From positions 310,001-374,000 of the forward strand of contig JAJFGF010000054.1 of the NCBI GenBank assembly GCA_021776245.1: DNA of 64,000 nt, read 5' to 3'. The position numbers and the translations under genes are program-made. Under the pieces are notes generated by a model. It ran no database searches. It was given only the letters and a program-made list of their open reading frames with translations, and had not been told where the DNA came from. Every line of letters starts with the position of its first letter. Positions within the stretch are counted from its first letter, which is position 1. This DNA comes from Hyphococcus sp. (GTDB taxonomy: Bacteria > Pseudomonadota > Alphaproteobacteria > Caulobacterales > Parvularculaceae). Of this stretch, positions 61,778 to 64,000 are shown piece after piece.

Positions 61778-63292
61778 ATGCTCAAAGTCAAAAAAGTTGC
61801 GTTGGACACCGCGCCGGAAAATACAGCATTCCTTTCGCGTTGTTGCACGGCCTATCGCGCCGAAGAGTTTACAACGCTAAAAAAAATTGAAGTGATCAGC
61901 GACTCGAAGACCATTCTTGCTACCCTGGTCATATGCGATGACGCTGACATCATAGCGCCGGAAGAGTTGGGTTTGGGGGCGCCTGCTTTCCGCAGGCTCG
62001 GTGCGCCGGAAAACGCCAGGGTGCGTATCGCTCAGGCGCCGCCGCCTGCGAGCCTTGAAGCCGTTCGCAGGAAAATCAACGGCTCTGAAATGACATCCGC
62101 CGAAATCAAGGCGATCATTTCCGATATCGCGGCATTTCGCTATTCGCCTATGGAAATTGCGGCGTTTTTAATATCGTCCGGAAGCTTCATGTCGACAGGC
62201 GAAGCGCTCGCGCTGACGCGGGCGATGGCCGATGCTGGGTCAAAGCTTGATTGGGATTTGCCCATCGTGGCCGACAAACATTGTATCGGCGGCATTCCCG
62301 GCAACCGAACGTCAATGATCGTTACGCCGATCGTCGCTGCGCATGGGCTTTGCATGCCGAAAACTTCATCTCGCGCCATTACGTCGCCCGCAGGCACTGC
62401 CGATACGATGGAAGCATTGGCCAGGGTTGACCTCACCACCGAAGAAATGCGCGCCGTCGTTGAAAATGAAAAAGCCTGTCTCGTCTGGGGCGGGCGCGCA
62501 AATTTATCACCAGCGGATGATATTTTGATCTCTGTCGAACGGCCTTTGCGGATTGATATCCGTGAACAAATGGTAGCGTCGATTTTATCGAAAAAAATTG
62601 CCGCCGGCGCCACGCATTTATTGATCGATATTCCTGTCGGGCCGACTGCGAAAGTGCGAAGCCGGGGAGAAGCTGTTCGCCTGCGAAAATTAATTGAATT
62701 TATTGGCGATCAGCTGGGTCTGCATCTCGATATCGTCGTGACAGACGGCGCTCAGCCCGTGGGCCGCGGTATAGGACCGGTTCTTGAAGCGCGCGATGTG
62801 ATGGCGGTGTTGCGCAACCAACCTGATGCGCCCGGGGATTTGCGCGCGCGGGCCCTGTTTCTGGCTGGCAGAGTGCTCGATTTTGATCCTGACTTACGCG
62901 GCGGCGCAGGACGCGCAAGAGCCGAAGAGCTGTTGGATTCAGGCGCGGCGCTGACAAAGATGGAAAAGATAATCGACGCGCAGGGACCGCCGCCCTCCGA
63001 AAGCGTTCTTGGCGCGCTGACTATGGATTTTCCGGCGCCGCGATCCGGCTTCGTTGTGGCGATGGATTGCTATCGCCTCGGCCGCATCGCGCGCCTTGCC
63101 GGCGCGCCACTGGACAAGGGCGCTGGCGTCGATCTTTTCAAGAAGATTAGCGACAGGGTGGAAGCAGGTGAGCCGCTTTATCGAATTCACGCCTCGTTCA
63201 AGTCCGATTTTGATTTCGCCGCCGCGATGGCGGCGGAGGATGCAGGCGTGCGGATTGATGCGCAAGGCGGGTCAGCGAGGGGCGCGCAGTGA
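61778..63292 (+). CDS. thymidine/AMP phosphorylase family protein (archaeal-type, long form)
   Basis: About 504 residues from MLKVKK at 61778. The N-terminal 90 residues are the extra domain of the archaeal-type phosphorylases, absent from E. coli DeoA. The core has [45 protein letters not shown] and [20 protein letters not shown], the family substrate and phosphate sites. Archaeal relatives phosphorolyse AMP to ribose-1,5-bisphosphate, while bacterial members are annotated as thymidine phosphorylase. The PRPP synthetase gene starting in the last codons (GTGA overlap) favours nucleotide or ribose-phosphate handling. Confidence 0.85.
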   Translation: MLKVKKVALDTAPENTAFLSRCCTAYRAEEFTTLKKIEVISDSKTILATLVICDDADIIAPEELGLGAPAFRRLGAPENARVRIAQAPPPASLEAVRRKINGSEMTSAEIKAIISDIAAFRYSPMEIAAFLISSGSFMSTGEALALTRAMADAGSKLDWDLPIVADKHCIGGIPGNRTSMIVTPIVAAHGLCMPKTSSRAITSPAGTADTMEALARVDLTTEEMRAVVENEKACLVWGGRANLSPADDILISVERPLRIDIREQMVASILSKKIAAGATHLLIDIPVGPTAKVRSRGEAVRLRKLIEFIGDQLGLHLDIVVTDGAQPVGRGIGPVLEARDVMAVLRNQPDAPGDLRARALFLAGRVLDFDPDLRGGAGRARAEELLDSGAALTKMEKIIDAQGPPPSESVLGALTMDFPAPRSGFVVAMDCYRLGRIARLAGAPLDKGAGVDLFKKISDRVEAGEPLYRIHASFKSDFDFAAAMAAEDAGVRIDAQGGSARGAQ

Positions 63293-64000
63293 AGGATGTT
63301 CTGATCGCGGCCATGCAGCAAGACCGGCAAGGCGCCGAACGCCTTTCAAATGAAATGAATGTGGCTGCGGCGCCGATCAAGCTACAAAGATTTCCTGATC
63401 GCGAAAGTAAAGTACGTGTAATGCAGGCGGGACGCGTCACGGTCCTCTACGCTTCGCTTGATCGGCCGGATGAAAAACTGATCCCGCTGATTTTTGCGGC
63501 CTCCGCCTTGCGCGATCTCGGCGCTGAAAAAATCATTCTTGCGGCGCCCTATCTTTGTTATATGCGTCAGGACAAAGCATTTCACGACGGCGAAGCAGTG
63601 TCGCAACAGGTGCTGGCGAAAATCCTGTCGCCATGGATTGACGAAATCGTGACCGTCGAGCCGCATTTGCATCGCGTTGCGGATTTCAGCGCGGTGTTTC
63701 CTGATATAAAAGCGATCGCATTGTCAGCGGCGCCGTTGCTGGCGGCTCTTGTCGATAACAGCAAGGGATCGAAAAACATCCTGTTGGTTGGTCCAGATCA
63801 GGAAGCCCGCGCCTGGACCAAGGCGGTCGCTGAAGCAGCTCAGGCGCCGTTTGTCATTATGACAAAGCAACGGCGCGGTGATCGCGATGTGGAAGTCGTG
63901 TATGATGATGCAACAACAGTCGAAGGCAGAGAGGTTTATTTAGTCGATGATATTGTATCTTCGGGCGCTACGCTTGCTGCGGCGACGCTCGTCCTCAAGC
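63289..64000 (+). CDS. ribose-phosphate pyrophosphokinase family protein (5' part)
   Basis: The gene starts with GTG at 63289, inside the stop of the phosphorylase (GTGA overlap), and runs out of the window after about 237 residues without a stop. The PRPP-synthetase pattern is present: [33 protein letters not shown] (ATP/flexible loop with RQDK), and [17 protein letters not shown] (the PRPP-binding signature). The sequence is diverged from the housekeeping enzyme, so it may be a paralogue specialised for the phosphorylase pathway. The 3' end cannot be judged. Confidence 0.85.
   Translation, partial: MKDVLIAAMQQDRQGAERLSNEMNVAAAPIKLQRFPDRESKVRVMQAGRVTVLYASLDRPDEKLIPLIFAASALRDLGAEKIILAAPYLCYMRQDKAFHDGEAVSQQVLAKILSPWIDEIVTVEPHLHRVADFSAVFPDIKAIALSAAPLLAALVDNSKGSKNILLVGPDQEARAWTKAVAEAAQAPFVIMTKQRRGDRDVEVVYDDATTVEGREVYLVDDIVSSGATLAAATLVLK

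Overview
The window is a contiguous piece of an alphaproteobacterial chromosome with moderate to high GC. It is densely packed with ordinary housekeeping and accessory genes. I saw no rRNA, tRNA, CRISPR array, phage or insertion sequence. Pointers to Alphaproteobacteria are DUF2849 and DUF934 proteins in a sulfite-reduction operon, a DUF2794 protein, a CpaA-F type Tad pilus locus, a large TonB-dependent receptor beside TPR-sulfotransferase and TPR-2OG-oxygenase genes, a SapC protein, and several TTAA-N7-TTAA sites of the CtrA type. The mix resembles marine Caulobacterales/Parvularculales-like bacteria, but I cannot fix the genus from sequence alone.

Layout. 1-470: tail of a NifU-like protein, then a two-hairpin element that may be a small RNA. 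465-6821: a LysR regulator divergent from a tightly overlapping assimilatory sulfate/sulfite operon (cysG, DUF2849, GST, cysI, DUF934, cysH). 6825-8302: a hydrolase and a secreted protein on the minus strand. 8411-16535: a TonB receptor flanked by a TPR/2OG-oxygenase protein, a methyltransferase and a TPR/sulfotransferase protein. 17103-19248: oxyR and an AI-2E family membrane protein separated by two nested palindromic repeats. 19361-23323: a four-gene, fully overlapping operon pabB-pabA-pabC plus a shortened adenylate-forming enzyme. 23377-33973: the Tad/Flp pilus locus (a small CpaC-N-like protein, a Crp-like regulator, flp, cpaA, cpaB, cpaC, cpaD, cpaE, cpaF, tadB, tadC). 34091-37448: lytic transglycosylase, uracil-DNA glycosylase and lysoplasmalogenase on the minus strand. 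37554-41847: ETF-ubiquinone oxidoreductase, a TPR lipoprotein and ispE. 41848-42291: a non-coding repeat locus (a REP-like hairpin, six copies of a 48-bp unit and a 14-bp inverted repeat). 42292-50854: a WecA/MraY-like transferase, a polyprenyl synthase, an S49 peptidase, YjbQ, an exonuclease, a hydrolase, SapC and a DsbD-like reductase. 50886-58397: pgi, a cyclophilin, a LysE exporter, hisS, an AEC transporter, DUF2794 and a TTC38-like protein. 58537-64000: BI-1, rsmB, a YbjN-like protein, an archaeal-type thymidine/AMP phosphorylase, and a PRPP synthetase-like gene cut by the window end.

How it fits together. The cys operon makes siroheme (CysG) for the siroheme-dependent sulfite reductase (CysI), which is supplied with sulfite by CysH. 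The Tad locus contains pilin, prepilin peptidase, secretin, localisation ATPase, motor ATPase and platform proteins, but no TadE/F/G minor pilins or TadD, which must lie elsewhere if present. CtrA-like boxes near cpaA, slt, the TonB receptor and the DUF2794 gene suggest cell-cycle control. The items I would follow first are the pab plus adenylate-forming operon, the TonB-receptor modification cluster, the 48-bp repeat with its REP-like relatives (all sharing an 11-nt loop of the form GTG-N5/6-GG), the small-RNA candidate at 380-466, and the phosphorylase/PRPP-synthetase pair.
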